A stretch of DNA of 64,000 bases from Paraburkholderia rhizosphaerae (GCF_004366595.1 NZ_SORE01000003.1:362133-426132); one strand, 5' to 3'; positions 9,801 to 19,451 are shown, counted from the first letter of the stretch. Notes: generated by a model not told the origin, from the letters alone. Made by a program: numbers and translations.

Positions 9801-10354
9801 TGTGTGTTCGCGAAGATCGATTCGATGCCGGTTGATCAGTCGATGCGGATTGATCGGATGAGACTCGATTTTCTTCTTGTAGACGGCTGACAGGCGCCGT
9901 CTTCCCTACGGAGACAGCCATATCGGCGCGCGTCCCTGTCCTGCTCTGCTTACGACCTTTACTGTGCGGCGAACGCGTGGATCGTTGCCCGATGCGAATT
10001 TTGAGGATTCGCGAAGATTTCGGTGCACCGTCGACGCGGCGTTGCGGAATCCGTTTCGTTAACGTGCGAAGGCTAAAGTCAAAAGACCAAACTTGCAAGC
10101 TTCCAAAAAAGTACGCGTGTGCGCGCACACGATCGGCCGATTTGTCATTGCCGCGACATGCAATTTCGATAGCTCGCCGTTCGCGCGACGCGCAAGCCAA
10201 CCCGTGTGCATCGGCGCGGATCTTTGCGTGTCGCGCCAAACAATCAGGCAAGACACACTGAAAAGGCCGGTCATTGAATTGCGTCTCCCACCATCGGGAA
10301 GAAAGCTGGGCCGGATGACTGCGCTTACGCGGCAAGATCAAACGGCCGCATGTG
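9801..10354. other. Intergenic region with palindromes, no convincing gene
   Basis: About 550 bases between the phosphodiesterase start and the end of the helix-turn-helix gene. Open frames here are Arg-rich shadows with no recognisable product. Two adjacent perfect palindromes occur: CGTGTGCGCGCACACG at 10116-10131 and ATCGGCCGAT at 10132-10141. They may be a promoter-linked operator or simply GC-rich symmetry. The promoter of the phosphodiesterase/ABC operon should lie at the left end, but I could not assign it. Confidence 0.5.
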
Positions 10355-10879
10355 CTACGCGACCAGCATGCGAACTTCCCGCTGCATGCGCGGTGTCATC
10401 TGGCGCACCTCCTTGGCCAGATTGATTTGCATTGCGGTAGACGCAACCTCGACCAGACTCTGCTCAAGGTTGTAATGCCCCTTCGCCTGCAGCCACGCGA
10501 GGATATCTGCTAAATGCCATACCGTCGTAGTGCCCTCATGGACGGGCGTCGGAAAACTCGTTGCGTGGGTGATCATCAGCTTGCGCATGTTTTGGCGTGT
10601 CACGCCGACCGCTTGCGCAGCATCGGTGAGGCCGACGAAATCGGGCGCCGCCTCAATCAGCTTGGCTGACGGAACCGCCGTCTTGACGCTCGCCAGCGCA
10701 CTAACGAGCGCTTCTTCGGCAGACCTCGCCTTGCGCGTAAATTCAAGCGCGATGCGCCCTGGCTGCCCGATGCCGACCAGTGCGTCGTCGCATCCGGCCG
10801 CGCCCAGCCGCTCAACGAGCTCGTTCATATCGGTGTCGGTTTCCGACAGCTGGTACTTCAGCGTAAAAATGTACTCCAT
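10355..10879 (-). CDS. Helix-turn-helix DNA-binding protein, probable antitoxin-like partner
   Basis: A 174-residue protein. Residues 1-90 form a small alpha/beta domain (MEYIFTLKYQL...). Residues about 95-140 contain an excisionase/MerR-like helix-turn-helix (FVGLTDAAQAVGVTRQNMRKLM) followed by a wing (VWHLADILAWLQ). A strong AAGGAG site precedes the ATG at 10879, and the gene starts two bases after the stop of the small gene at 10882-11163. The architecture (small partner first, DNA-binding protein second, inverted repeat in the promoter) resembles an autoregulated toxin-antitoxin operon. I recognise it as a conserved hypothetical family; no activity is shown. Confidence 0.75.
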   Translation of the reverse strand: MEYIFTLKYQLSETDTDMNELVERLGAAGCDDALVGIGQPGRIALEFTRKARSAEEALVSALASVKTAVPSAKLIEAAPDFVGLTDAAQAVGVTRQNMRKLMITHATSFPTPVHEGTTTVWHLADILAWLQAKGHYNLEQSLVEVASTAMQINLAKEVRQMTPRMQREVRMLVA

Positions 10880-10881
10880 GG

Positions 10882-11163
10882 CTACTCCTTGTGCGCTACC
10901 TGCCTTGCGACAGACCGGTGCCTCGTGTGCGTCGTGCAGTTGTCGACAACCCGCATCAAAGCGTTTGCGTGATTGCCTGAGCTACGCGGCGTACGCCAGA
11001 CACAGGTAATGCAAAATTCTCCGCAACGACATTCGTCGTCTTTGTACGGACAGTAGAGCTTTCCCCAGGCGTGAGCTCCACCAACGTCTACCCGCCAGCC
11101 GTGAGCTTCGGCGTGCCTGAGTGCTTGCTCGATTTCCTTCTTTGGATGAACTGAACGCGACAT
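10882..11163 (-). CDS. Small HicA-like protein, possible toxin
   Basis: A 93-residue protein from the ATG at 11163, chosen because GAGGT lies 6 bases upstream; a longer frame to 11202 would run through the promoter repeat. It begins MSRSVHPKKEIEQALRHAEA and has a GWRVDVGGAHAWGKLYCP segment, recalling the HicA fold in which a Gly-x-His loop precedes a strand. It also has a Cys cluster (CP, CRCGEFC) not found in classical HicA. It is coupled to the helix-turn-helix gene downstream. A toxin role is inference from size, order and operator. Confidence 0.7.
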   Translation of the reverse strand: MSRSVHPKKEIEQALRHAEAHGWRVDVGGAHAWGKLYCPYKDDECRCGEFCITCVWRTPRSSGNHANALMRVVDNCTTHTRHRSVARQVAHKE

Positions 11164-11194
11164 GCTGACCTCAAGCTTAAAGAGTTTTCGACAG

Positions 11195-11210
11195 GTTGTC
11201 AAAAGACAAC
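11195..11210. promoter_or_regulatory. Inverted-repeat operator of the toxin-antitoxin-like pair
   Basis: Perfect 6-4-6 inverted repeat GTTGTC-AAAA-GACAAC, 32 bases upstream of the small gene's ATG. On the minus strand it contains TTGACA, a consensus -35 hexamer at 11198-11203, so a bound repressor would block RNA polymerase. A weak TTTAAG-like -10 lies about 15 bases downstream. The partner helix-turn-helix protein is the obvious candidate ligand. Confidence 0.6.
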
Positions 11211-11401
11211 TTTATTGAGATGCAGCATTTTTTAGCGGTCGATCTCGGTCCGCCAATTTCGAAGAATGCAAAAGGATCCATGAATGCCCTCGCACCGTGT
11301 TCAAAGAACAAGCATCGTGCCGAGCAAGCGATGTCACATCAATATGCCAAACGATGTAGTCCAAACTATTCTGTACCTACGCATCTGTCGGTGATCGAAA
11401 T

Positions 11402-11432
11402 AAAAAAAGCCCGCCTGGTTGGCGGGCTTTTG
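11402..11432 (-). terminator. Rho-independent terminator after lipA
   Basis: Stem AGCCCGCC/GGCGGGCT with the five-base loop TGGTT. On the minus strand it is followed by a run of seven T. It lies about 35 bases after the lipA stop, so it terminates lipB-lipA transcription. A short TTTT on the plus side gives weak bidirectionality. Confidence 0.88.
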
Positions 11433-11464
11433 CATCGATCTATCTGAACCAAAACGCAGCGTCT

Positions 11465-12469
11465 TCAGACCACTCCGGCTCCGTGCGCCTGAACATCGGC
11501 GTGGTAACTCGATCGCACCATCGCACCGACGGCGGCATGGGTGAACCCCATCTTGTACGCCTCTTCCTCGTACATCTTGAACGTGTCGGGATGCACGTAT
11601 GCGCGCACCGGCAAGTGGTGTTCGGAGGGTTGGAGGTATTGGCCGATCGTCAGCATATCGACGTCGTGCGCGCGCAAGTCGCGCATCACCTGCAAAATTT
11701 CTTCCTCCATTTCACCAAGACCCACCATCAACCCGGACTTCGTCGCGACATCCGGATGCAGCGCCTTGAAATCCTTCAGCAACTTCAGCGAGTGCGCATA
11801 GTCCGAGCCCGGACGCGCCTCTTTGTACAGACGCGGCACGGTCTCCAGATTGTGGTTCATCACGTCGGGCGGCGCCGCGTTCAGAATGCCGAGCGCGCGA
11901 TCGAGGCGTCCGCGGAAGTCCGGCGTCAAAATCTCGATGCGCGTGTCGGGCGACAATTCGCGCGTTTTCTGGATGCACTCGACGAAATGCGCGGCACCAC
12001 CGTCGCGCAGGTCATCGCGATCCACGCTGGTGATCACCACGTACTTCAATTTCAACGCAGCGATCGTGCGCGCGAGGTTGAGCGGTTCATCCGCATCGAG
12101 CGGATCCGGCCGGCCGTGCCCGACATCGCAAAACGGACAGCGGCGCGTGCACTTGTCGCCCATGATCATGAACGTCGCGGTGCCCTTGCCGAAGCACTCG
12201 CCGATATTCGGGCAACTCGCTTCCTCACACACCGTGTGCAGGTTGTGCTCACGCAAAATCTGCTTGATCTCATAGAAGCGCGAATTGCCGGTGGCCGCTT
12301 TCACGCGAATCCAGTCCGGCTTCTTCAGCTTTTCGATCGGAACGATCTTGATTGGGATACGCGCAGTCTTGGCCTGCGCTTTCTGCTTGGCGGTGGCGTC
12401 ATACGCGGTGGGAGCCGCGGCGGTGTCAGAGGTGGGATGACCTGCGAGGTTCGCGGTAGCGTCAGTCAT
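11465..12469 (-). CDS. lipA: Lipoyl synthase LipA
   Basis: Radical-SAM enzyme of 334 residues that inserts two sulfurs into protein-bound octanoyl groups to make lipoate. The auxiliary cluster motif [13 protein letters not shown] (C-x4-C-x5-C) and the radical-SAM motif CTRRCPFC are both intact. The longer upstream frame reads through the end of lipB; the ATG at 12469 ([11 protein letters not shown]) is the true start. The Ala/Thr-rich first 35 residues are a typical variable extension. The gene lies 13 bases after lipB and ends at a strong terminator. Confidence 0.97.
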   Translation of the reverse strand: MTDATANLAGHPTSDTAAAPTAYDATAKQKAQAKTARIPIKIVPIEKLKKPDWIRVKAATGNSRFYEIKQILREHNLHTVCEEASCPNIGECFGKGTATFMIMGDKCTRRCPFCDVGHGRPDPLDADEPLNLARTIAALKLKYVVITSVDRDDLRDGGAAHFVECIQKTRELSPDTRIEILTPDFRGRLDRALGILNAAPPDVMNHNLETVPRLYKEARPGSDYAHSLKLLKDFKALHPDVATKSGLMVGLGEMEEEILQVMRDLRAHDVDMLTIGQYLQPSEHHLPVRAYVHPDTFKMYEEEAYKMGFTHAAVGAMVRSSYHADVQAHGAGVV

Positions 12470-12482
12470 TCGTTCGTTCCAG

Positions 12483-13301
12483 TCAGGCGGCGGCACCGGC
12501 CTGTGATTGGGCGGCGGCTTGCGAAACGCCGTCGATGTTTGCAGTGAGGCGTGCGGCCAGCGTACCGGCCACGTCGTTCCAGTCGGCATTCGCGCCGAGT
12601 GTAGCCATATCTACCGTTTCGAGCCCGGCGTAGCCGCACGGATTGATCGCGAGAAACGGCTGCAAATTCATGTTCACGTTCAGGCTGACGCCGTGATAAC
12701 TGCAGCCATTGCGGATTTTGAGGCCCAACGCGGCGATTTTCGCGCCGGCGTGCGTCTCGAAGGCTTCCGCTGGACCCGGCGCAACATAGATGCCGGGCGC
12801 GCCCGCCTTGCGTTCTCCGGCCAGATTATACGCTGCGAGCGTTTCGATCACGGCCTGCTCGATCCGGTTGACCAGTTCCCGCACCATCAGCTTTCGTCGG
12901 CGCAAATCCAGCAAAAGGTAAGCGACGATCTGCCCAGGGCCGTGGAAGGTGATCTGCCCGCCGCGGTCGACCTTGACGAGCGGAATGCCACTGTCCGCCG
13001 CCAGCAGATGCGCGGGGTCGCCGGCCTGGCCGAGCGTAAAAACCGGCGGATGCTCGACGAGCCAGATTTCGTCAGCGGTTTCAGCCGTGCGCGCGTCGGT
13101 GAACGCGCGCATCGCATCGAAACTCATCTGATAGGGCTCGACACCGCGCCAGCGCAGGAGGATTGGGGGTGTTGAAGCAGGCGCGCCGACCGCCTCGGCA
13201 TGCGCAACCGAGGTCGCAACGATGGGCGTTTCAGACAGCGCCGTCGCGGCTCGGGTGGAGTCGGACAGCGCGACGGGCGGGGTAACCGGCGTGGCACACA
13301 T
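12483..13301 (-). CDS. lipB: Octanoyl-[acyl-carrier-protein]:protein octanoyltransferase LipB
   Basis: A 272-residue enzyme that moves octanoate from ACP to lipoyl domains. It has the [16 protein letters not shown] motif (here [19 protein letters not shown]), catalytic Lys and Cys within [16 protein letters not shown] and INPCGYAG. The first 45 residues (Ala/Thr/Val-rich) precede the conserved domain, which begins near [11 protein letters not shown]. The family core is about 215 residues, so the N-terminus may be overextended. It directly precedes lipA. Confidence 0.95.
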   Translation of the reverse strand: MCATPVTPPVALSDSTRAATALSETPIVATSVAHAEAVGAPASTPPILLRWRGVEPYQMSFDAMRAFTDARTAETADEIWLVEHPPVFTLGQAGDPAHLLAADSGIPLVKVDRGGQITFHGPGQIVAYLLLDLRRRKLMVRELVNRIEQAVIETLAAYNLAGERKAGAPGIYVAPGPAEAFETHAGAKIAALGLKIRNGCSYHGVSLNVNMNLQPFLAINPCGYAGLETVDMATLGANADWNDVAGTLAARLTANIDGVSQAAAQSQAGAAA

Positions 13302-13419
13302 GATTGCGCAAGTTTACCGAAATCTTGCGTGCCTCGCCGGCAATGGTTCGATCGACGAACCGCGCGGATCGGGATGGATTTGCTCGACGCTCAGCCGTCA
13401 CACGAGTCAGACACGCCGG

Positions 13420-13746
13420 TCATACGGTGCGCCAGCCGCCGCGCAGACGCGCCCCGAGCCGCTCGCCGACTCGCGCAAACCAGTTGATCGCCCGCTCGTC
13501 AGGCCGCTTCGGCACATAGAAAACGACATAGGCCTGCGCACCGCGTTCGACACTGAGCCACAGCCGTTCGCCACGACGCAAGCGCAGCGTTTTGCCCGGT
13601 TCGAGCCAATAATCGTTGACGTCGTCGCTGCGTGTTACCCAGATCGCGCCACCGTGCACCGACAGCCGCGTACTGGCCGTCACACGTAGCGGCACGGTCT
13701 CGCCAGCGCGAACTTCAAATCGGATGCTAGAGGAAATTTCTCGCAT
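13420..13746 (-). CDS. DUF2917 family protein
   Basis: A 108-residue small beta-rich protein. The central part (VHGGAIWVTRSDDVNDYWLEP followed by GKTLRLRRGERLWLSVE) matches the DUF2917 family as I remember it, a cupin-like fold of unknown role. There is no signal peptide or membrane segment. It is divergent from the LysR-type regulator at 13845, with 98 bases between them; that regulator probably controls it. Confidence 0.8.
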   Translation of the reverse strand: MREISSSIRFEVRAGETVPLRVTASTRLSVHGGAIWVTRSDDVNDYWLEPGKTLRLRRGERLWLSVERGAQAYVVFYVPKRPDERAINWFARVGERLGARLRGGWRTV

Positions 13747-13844
13747 GACACCCTCACAAAGGAATGTTTCTGACTAGAATCCTAGTCTTGGCAAGGGTTT
13801 GCACCAAACGATCATTTTTCACGGCTTTGTGAGAAAAATTGGCA

Positions 13845-14864
13845 ATGGATCTTCGGGACCTGCCGTCGCTGAACGCCATCAAGGCTTTCGAAGCCGCCGC
13901 GCGGCACGAGAGTTTCTCGCGCGCCGCCGACGAACTGTTTGTCACGCACGGCGCGGTGAGCCATCAGGTTCGCGCGCTGGAAGCGGAACTCGGTGTCACG
14001 CTATTTGCGCGCGACGGCAAGCGCCTTCATTTGACTGACGTCGGCCGGCGCTACGCGGCACGCGTTCGCACGGCGCTGGTCGGGCTCGCCGAAGCCACCC
14101 GTGACATTCGCGCGAGCGAGCGGGACCGGCGGCTGGTCGTCTCGATTCTGTCGTCGTTCGCCGCGCGCTGGATTACGCCGCGCGTCGGCAGCTTCATCGA
14201 AGAGCACCCGGAGTGGGATCTCGAACTGCAGACCAGCAACCAGCTGGTGGACTTCGCACGCGACGACGTCGATGTCGCGATCCGGTTCGGTTACGGCCGA
14301 TATCCGGGGCTGCAGGTCGAGCAGCTGCTCGAAGAGGTGTTCTTCCCGGCCTGCGCGCCCAGTTTCAACGGCGGCAAGCTGCCCCAAACACCCGCCGACC
14401 TGGCTAATGTGCCGCTGCTGCGCTCGGACGACCAGTTGTGGAAGCGCTGGTTCGATGCGGCAGGGCTGCTGGACTGGCCCGAACCGAAACGCGGCGTGTT
14501 GTATCAGGATTCGTCGAATCTGCTGCAGGCAGCCCTGGACGGTCAGGGCATCGTGCTCGCACGGCGCGCGCTCGCGACGCACGAAATAGCCGCGGGACGG
14601 CTCGTGCGGCTATTCGATATCGATGGCCCGAGCCCGTGGCAGTACTTTTTCGTCTGCGCGCCGCAGATGCGGCATGCGCCGCGCGTCGAAGCGTTTCATG
14701 ACTGGATTTTCAACGAAGCGGCACGTTTCAAGGCCGAACTCGAGCAAGTCTGCTCGAACGGGCGGAACGGACCGATGCAGGGACGAACGCAGCGCCAGAC
14801 ACAGCCTCGCAACGCAGCGCGCACAAAAGACGATGCGCCGGACCCATTGCAGGCCGGCGATTGA
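13845..14864 (+). CDS. LysR-family transcriptional regulator (GcvA-like)
   Basis: A 339-residue regulator from the ATG at 13845; a TTG two codons earlier is possible. The N-terminal winged helix-turn-helix (LNAIKAFEAAARHESFSRAA, then ELFVTHGAVSHQVRALE) is of the GcvA subgroup. The substrate-binding domain follows from about residue 90 to 295. The last 45 residues are Gln/Arg-rich and probably disordered. It is divergent from the DUF2917 gene, the usual arrangement for a LysR regulator and its target. The effector is unknown. Confidence 0.92.
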   Translation: MDLRDLPSLNAIKAFEAAARHESFSRAADELFVTHGAVSHQVRALEAELGVTLFARDGKRLHLTDVGRRYAARVRTALVGLAEATRDIRASERDRRLVVSILSSFAARWITPRVGSFIEEHPEWDLELQTSNQLVDFARDDVDVAIRFGYGRYPGLQVEQLLEEVFFPACAPSFNGGKLPQTPADLANVPLLRSDDQLWKRWFDAAGLLDWPEPKRGVLYQDSSNLLQAALDGQGIVLARRALATHEIAAGRLVRLFDIDGPSPWQYFFVCAPQMRHAPRVEAFHDWIFNEAARFKAELEQVCSNGRNGPMQGRTQRQTQPRNAARTKDDAPDPLQAGD

Positions 14865-14909
14865 AACTGAAGCATCGCTCGAAGGCGCGATGCCGCTGTC
14901 GAGCGAAAA

Positions 14910-15179
14910 CTACAGAACGACCTTCACCATCGGATGACCGGTAAGCGCCCGATAAATATCATCGAGGTGCGCACGATTCTGCGCGCGCACGGTCACCGTC
15001 AAACCGGTGTAGTTGCCGCCGCTCGACGGACGCGTCTCAATGCGTGCCGCGTCGAACTCGCTATCGAACTGCAGGATCACCGCAGTGATCGTCGCGGCAA
15101 ACTCGGGGTGCGATTTGCCCATCACCTTGATCGGGAAATCGCAGGGAAAATCAATCAACGACTCGTTTTCGGAACTCAT
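14910..15179 (-). CDS. DUF493 (YbeD/UPF0250) family protein
   Basis: An 89-residue protein with the family motif FPCDFPIKVMGKSHPEF and the C-terminal ALTGHPMVKVVL. YbeD is a small ferredoxin-like-fold protein often near lip genes; its role is unclear. The ATG at 15179 (MSSENESLIDF) is preferred over one seven codons earlier. Lies between the LysR gene (convergent) and the D,D-carboxypeptidase. Confidence 0.92.
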   Translation of the reverse strand: MSSENESLIDFPCDFPIKVMGKSHPEFAATITAVILQFDSEFDAARIETRPSSGGNYTGLTVTVRAQNRAHLDDIYRALTGHPMVKVVL

Positions 15180-15267
15180 ACCATCGCCTCTTTGCGGCAA
15201 ACCGCGCGCGTACCGACCGGCACGCGCGCGGTACTTGAAACGGACAGCCGCCGCTGCGCTCGCAGGC

Positions 15268-16488
15268 TTATTTCTTCTTGTTGAACATCAGCATCAGCGA
15301 ATCCCACACACGCCCGACGATACCCGCTTGCGGCACCGCCTGCAGCGCGACGATCGGGAATTGTGTAAGCGTCTTGCCATCCGACACGAACTTCGCGGTG
15401 CCGATCTGCTGGCCGGCCGCGATCGGCGCGATCAGCGGATCGGCATGCTCGACTTGCGGCTTCAGTTTATCGCCGAGGCCCTTGGGCACCGTGATGTACT
15501 GATCAGTCGTCACACCGAGCTTGACCGTGTCCTGCGTGCCCTTGTACACATGCGGCGTTTCGATCACCTGGCCGGCCTTGTACAGCCGCACCACGTCGTA
15601 CGCGCTGTAGCCGTAGTTCAGCATCTTCAGGCTGTCCTGCACGCGGTCGTGTTCCTTCGGCTCGCCCATCATCACGGTGACGAGGCGGCGCGACGCATCC
15701 GGCGCGCCCGGCACCGGACGCTTCGCGGTTGCGATCAGGCAGTAGCCGGCTGCCTGCGTGTGGCCGGTCTTCAAGCCATCGACGGTCGGATCGAGCCACA
15801 GCAAGCGGTTGCGGTTCGGCTGCTTGATCTTGTTGTACGTGAAATCCTTCACCGAGAAGATGTTGTAGTAGTCCGGATAATCGCGAATCAGGCGCGTCGA
15901 CAGCAACGCGAGATCGCCGGCAGTCGTGTAGTGCTGCGCGTCGGGCATACCGTTCACGTCGGCGTAATGCGTGTTCTTCATGCCGAGCTTCTGCGCCTGC
16001 GCGTTCATCATCGCGACGAACTGCGTTTCCGTGCCGCCGACCAGTTCCGCCAGTGCGATGGCCGCGTCGTTACCCGACTGGACGATCATCCCGTACACCA
16101 GATCGTGCACGGTTACCGGCTTGTTCGCTTCGATGAACATCCGCGATTCGTCGTTGCGCACGCGGCGCACCGCCACGCTCGGCATCACCGTCTGATCCAT
16201 CGAGATCTTCTTCGTGTCCAGCGCCTGGAACACGAGGTACGCGGTCATCAGCTTCGTCAGCGACGCAGGTTCGACACGCTCATCCGGATTGCCCGACGCC
16301 AGCACCTGATTGCTGGTCGCATCGACGAGGACCCACGAACGCGCGTTCACCGCAGGCGGCGGCACTTGCGCAAACGCGGTGCTCGCGACGAGCGTTGCAG
16401 GCAGCACGACGCCGAGCGTCACCGCGCGGCTGATAGATTGGGGAACGAAAGACGCGAGTGACGGGAAGCCGGAATTCGAGAAGCGCAT
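15268..16488 (-). CDS. dacC: D-alanyl-D-alanine carboxypeptidase (PBP5/6 family)
   Basis: Serine peptidase of about 406 residues that trims the terminal D-Ala of peptidoglycan pentapeptides in the periplasm. The three active-site motifs are intact: SLTK, SGN and KTG (in DGLKTGHT). A signal peptide ending STAFAQ is followed by mature VPPPAVNARSW. The C-terminal PBP5 domain follows, and the chain ends in Lys-rich MLMFNKKK, compatible with membrane association. The ATG at 16488 (MRFSNSG) is preferred over 16515. The dacA/dacC name is by family only. Confidence 0.95.
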   Translation of the reverse strand: MRFSNSGFPSLASFVPQSISRAVTLGVVLPATLVASTAFAQVPPPAVNARSWVLVDATSNQVLASGNPDERVEPASLTKLMTAYLVFQALDTKKISMDQTVMPSVAVRRVRNDESRMFIEANKPVTVHDLVYGMIVQSGNDAAIALAELVGGTETQFVAMMNAQAQKLGMKNTHYADVNGMPDAQHYTTAGDLALLSTRLIRDYPDYYNIFSVKDFTYNKIKQPNRNRLLWLDPTVDGLKTGHTQAAGYCLIATAKRPVPGAPDASRRLVTVMMGEPKEHDRVQDSLKMLNYGYSAYDVVRLYKAGQVIETPHVYKGTQDTVKLGVTTDQYITVPKGLGDKLKPQVEHADPLIAPIAAGQQIGTAKFVSDGKTLTQFPIVALQAVPQAGIVGRVWDSLMLMFNKKK

Positions 16489-16973
16489 AGGATGGGTTCG
16501 GGCAGAAATGAGCATTCACGCGTGAGCGGCGCGCAGTACGCGGAAACCGGCGAGCGCACGTCGCACCGCGCCGTGCGCATCCGCATGAGGGCAGCCATGA
16601 GGACAGCGGCAAGGACAGCGCGGCGCTTTTTGGACTGCCGGTCACACGATCGGTTCGCGCAGCGCGCGTCGCATCCGCAGCGGCGCGAACGGGATCGATG
16701 CGGGTTCGATGCATGATCATTGCGCGATGCCTGCTACGGAAAGGGCGCGCTGCGCCCAAAAAAAGAGCGCTCATTATACGCGCCGCCAGACCACATTTTT
16801 CCAGCCTGGCCCTGCTTTTGCCGCGATTTTCTTGCGCCGGTGTTGTGTCCACGCACCGTGAGCGGCCGTGTGAACCGATGCGGCATTGCGCGTGAATCCG
16901 CGCGTCGCGGCGCCCGGCGACTGTGCGACAACCGTGCGACAACTGAGCGGAAACTGCGTGAACCGCACGAAGC
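16489..16973. other. Intergenic region, no gene seen
   Basis: About 485 bases between the carboxypeptidase and the alpha/beta hydrolase. Open frames are short Arg-rich shadows. The dacC promoter should lie here; an AT-richer patch near 16755-16800 (poly-A then TTATAC) is the best place for it. No repeats or RNA genes were seen. Confidence 0.5.
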
Positions 16974-17600
16974 TCACCGCCAGGCGTCGACGATGATCCG
17001 CTTCAGAATGTGGAGCTTGCGATGCAGAAAATGCTCGGCGTCCGGAATCACGACAACCGGCAGTTCCTGTGGTGTCGCCCAGTCGAACACCGATTGAATC
17101 GGCACGGTTTCGTCTTTTTCGCCGTGAATCACAAGCGTCGTATCGGGCACCGGTGCGACGTCCCAGCGGCTCGCCGCGGTGCCGACGAACACGATGCGCT
17201 CGATCTCGCGCCCTTCTTCACGCAGTTGCGCAGCGACATGCGAAAGCACGAAAGTGCCAAACGAAAATCCGGCGAGCACGAGCGGCAGGTCAGCCTGACC
17301 CGGCTGCGCGCGCATGTAGTCGAGCACCGCGCGCAGGTCATCGCGCTCGCCGATGCCATTGTCGTGCTCGCCCTCGGTCGCACCGACACCGCGAAAATTC
17401 GAGCGGTACGTCACGTATTTCAATTGCACCAGCGTGCGCGCGAGGGTTTGCGCGACCTTGTTGTCCATCGAGCCGCCGAACAGCGGATGCGGATGGGCGA
17501 TCAGTGCGATGCCGCGCGGTTCACCGTCGGGCAGATCGAGCGCGACCTCGATCTTGCCCACCGGGCCGTCGATCAAGAATTTTTGCGTATGAGCATTCAT
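16974..17600 (-). CDS. Alpha/beta hydrolase (CPSS/YdeN-like small serine hydrolase)
   Basis: A 208-residue hydrolase with strand-turn AHPHPLFGGSMDN, nucleophile elbow GFSFG, acidic residue in VIHGEKDETVP and His in DAEHFLH, completing a catalytic triad. No signal peptide. It belongs to the group of short hydrolases that share the HPHPLFGG motif. The substrate is unknown. It lies 66 bases before the ferredoxin-like gene on the same strand. Confidence 0.88.
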   Translation of the reverse strand: MNAHTQKFLIDGPVGKIEVALDLPDGEPRGIALIAHPHPLFGGSMDNKVAQTLARTLVQLKYVTYRSNFRGVGATEGEHDNGIGERDDLRAVLDYMRAQPGQADLPLVLAGFSFGTFVLSHVAAQLREEGREIERIVFVGTAASRWDVAPVPDTTLVIHGEKDETVPIQSVFDWATPQELPVVVIPDAEHFLHRKLHILKRIIVDAWR

Positions 17601-17666
17601 TGGCGCCGCTTCCGGGTCAATTTGACGGATCGATTGATGGGTTGATGATTCGACTGGCTGATCGAT

Positions 17667-17990
17667 TTACTGATCGATCTTCAGACGCTCGACCACTTTG
17701 CCGTTCACGAGGTGCGAGTCGATGATTTCGTCGATGTCGGTCGAATCGACATACGTGTACCACGTTCCTTCCGGATAAATCACGACGGTCGGGCCTTCTT
17801 CACAGCGATCGAGACACCCGGACTTATTGATGCGCACCTTGCCGGGCCCAGCAAGCCCCAGCTGTTTGACGCGCTTTTTTGCGTATTCCTGCATTTCCTG
17901 CGCATTGCAGTTCGCGCAGCACGGCCGCGCCGCACCGGGTTCCCGCTGGTTCAGGCAAAAGAAGACGTGATACTTGAAAAATGAATCCAT
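17667..17990 (-). CDS. Thioredoxin-like [2Fe-2S] ferredoxin
   Basis: A 107-residue protein from the ATG at 17990; the longer frame upstream is not supported. It has the thioredoxin-fold ferredoxin pattern with cluster Cys residues in FCLNQREPG, PCCANCNA, GCLDRCEEGP, then VVIYPEGTWY, like Shethna-type or NuoE-like ferredoxins. It is a cytoplasmic electron carrier; the partner is unknown. Confidence 0.9.
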   Translation of the reverse strand: MDSFFKYHVFFCLNQREPGAARPCCANCNAQEMQEYAKKRVKQLGLAGPGKVRINKSGCLDRCEEGPTVVIYPEGTWYTYVDSTDIDEIIDSHLVNGKVVERLKIDQ

Positions 17991-18250
17991 CGGCGTAGGC
18001 GGCAAGGCGAAATGGTTTTGAAAGTACGGACTTCGCAGACCATGATGCAGGCTCGAAGCGCGTGCAAGCGACAGCGCTTGCGTTTCGATCCAGTCGATTA
18101 TAACGACCGCTTCCATCAGCCGCTGATGCGGCTTGCACGCGCGCTTCACACGCGCCTCACCTCCGATGGGGCGTTGCCCGGCTCACCCCAGGCGCTGTCC
18201 GCTTGCTTCCCCCGCTTGCTTCTCCCAGTTACGTCCGTCCGTTCCACCCC

Positions 18251-19420
18251 TCAGTTGCGCTGGCTACCGCTGCTACGTCGCCGCGTGAGCCATGCGCGCT
18301 CCGCCGAAAACGCCAGCCACACGAGCGCCGCATAAGGCCATGTCCACGCAAGCCAGCGCGCAAGCCCGTTGAAGTGCAGATAACGGCCCTGGCGCCAATC
18401 GGCGAGCACGACATCGAAGTACGGATTCACCGGCAGCAAATTGACGAATACCAGTGCGGTAATCAGCGCGACGGCCGCGAGCGTCGCACGCCATGCGACC
18501 GGCAACGCCAGTGCGAGCAGCACCGCAGCCGTGCCGCACGCAAGTCCGATCAACGCACCGGGCGTTGCCCAATCGAATGCGAGGCCGCTTTGCGATTGCA
18601 GAAAAGTGGCGCCCGCCTTGACCGCGAGCGTCGCCACGATGAACGCCACCAGCAGAAGACGGCGCGGCGCCCGGCCGCGCATCGGCAGCGACGCGAGCGC
18701 GCCGGCCGCCAGCAGATTGAGCGCGGTGATCAGCGCCTCCCAGCCATCGTCGGGCAGCCACGCGGACACGAGCCCCGGCCACGACGGCACGCGCCACGCA
18801 TCGGGCGTCCAGGCCAGCAGCGTCTCCTGCATGCCCGCGTCGAAGCGCAGCCAGAGCGTGTGCGGCCAATCGCCCATGCCAAACAGACGCGGCGACGGAA
18901 ACATCGTGGCAAACGGCCACAGCGCAGCGATCCCGATGATTGCCGTGCTATCGCGTTCGAACCACAGGAAGCGGATGCGTCGCAATATGCCGCGGTCGAG
19001 CAACGCGCCGGTGGCCGGCGACATCAGGACCGCGCCCAGCAGCGCGCCGAGCGCATTGGCCGCCAGATCGAGATTCGATGCGATGCGCGTCGGCAGATAC
19101 GTCTGCCCCGCTTCCATCAGCGCCGACAGCAGCGCGCCGGATGCGAACCCGAGCCCCACCGCCAGCGCGCCACGCACGCGCGGATAAACGGCCAGCACGA
19201 CCAGCGCGCCGAACGGCACATAGCCGAGCACATTCGTGACGACGTCGAAAAGCGTCAGGTACTGCGGCAGCGGATCGGTGAGGTACGCAAGCGGTCCGAG
19301 TCCGAGCGAACGCCAGCCGTAAAACGGATACCACGAACCGTAGACGATCAGCGCCCCATAGAGCGCGAGCGCCTGCCTCGCAAACGCCGAAGGACGCCGC
19401 TGCCACGGCTTGTCAGTCAT
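18251..19420 (-). CDS. VanZ-family membrane protein
   Basis: A 389-residue polytopic membrane protein with about ten helices. The first half has the VanZ pattern (TLFDVVTNVLGYVPFG, then EAGQTYLPTRIASNLDLAANALG). The second half is a further set of helices with no domain I recognise, about twice the length of a classical VanZ. The ATG at 19420 is chosen over a longer frame. It is the last gene after the Mce-type transport genes, 31 bases from the lipoprotein, so it may take part in envelope lipid or glycan handling. Confidence 0.85.
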   Translation of the reverse strand: MTDKPWQRRPSAFARQALALYGALIVYGSWYPFYGWRSLGLGPLAYLTDPLPQYLTLFDVVTNVLGYVPFGALVVLAVYPRVRGALAVGLGFASGALLSALMEAGQTYLPTRIASNLDLAANALGALLGAVLMSPATGALLDRGILRRIRFLWFERDSTAIIGIAALWPFATMFPSPRLFGMGDWPHTLWLRFDAGMQETLLAWTPDAWRVPSWPGLVSAWLPDDGWEALITALNLLAAGALASLPMRGRAPRRLLLVAFIVATLAVKAGATFLQSQSGLAFDWATPGALIGLACGTAAVLLALALPVAWRATLAAVALITALVFVNLLPVNPYFDVVLADWRQGRYLHFNGLARWLAWTWPYAALVWLAFSAERAWLTRRRSSGSQRN

Positions 19421-19451
19421 GCAATGCTCCGCGGCGCATGCGGCGCGTCGG

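Noticed and set aside
11196..11447. An 83-codon plus-strand frame
   Set aside because: It covers the operator of the toxin-antitoxin-like pair and the lipA terminator; codon use is unlike neighbours and it has no ribosome site.
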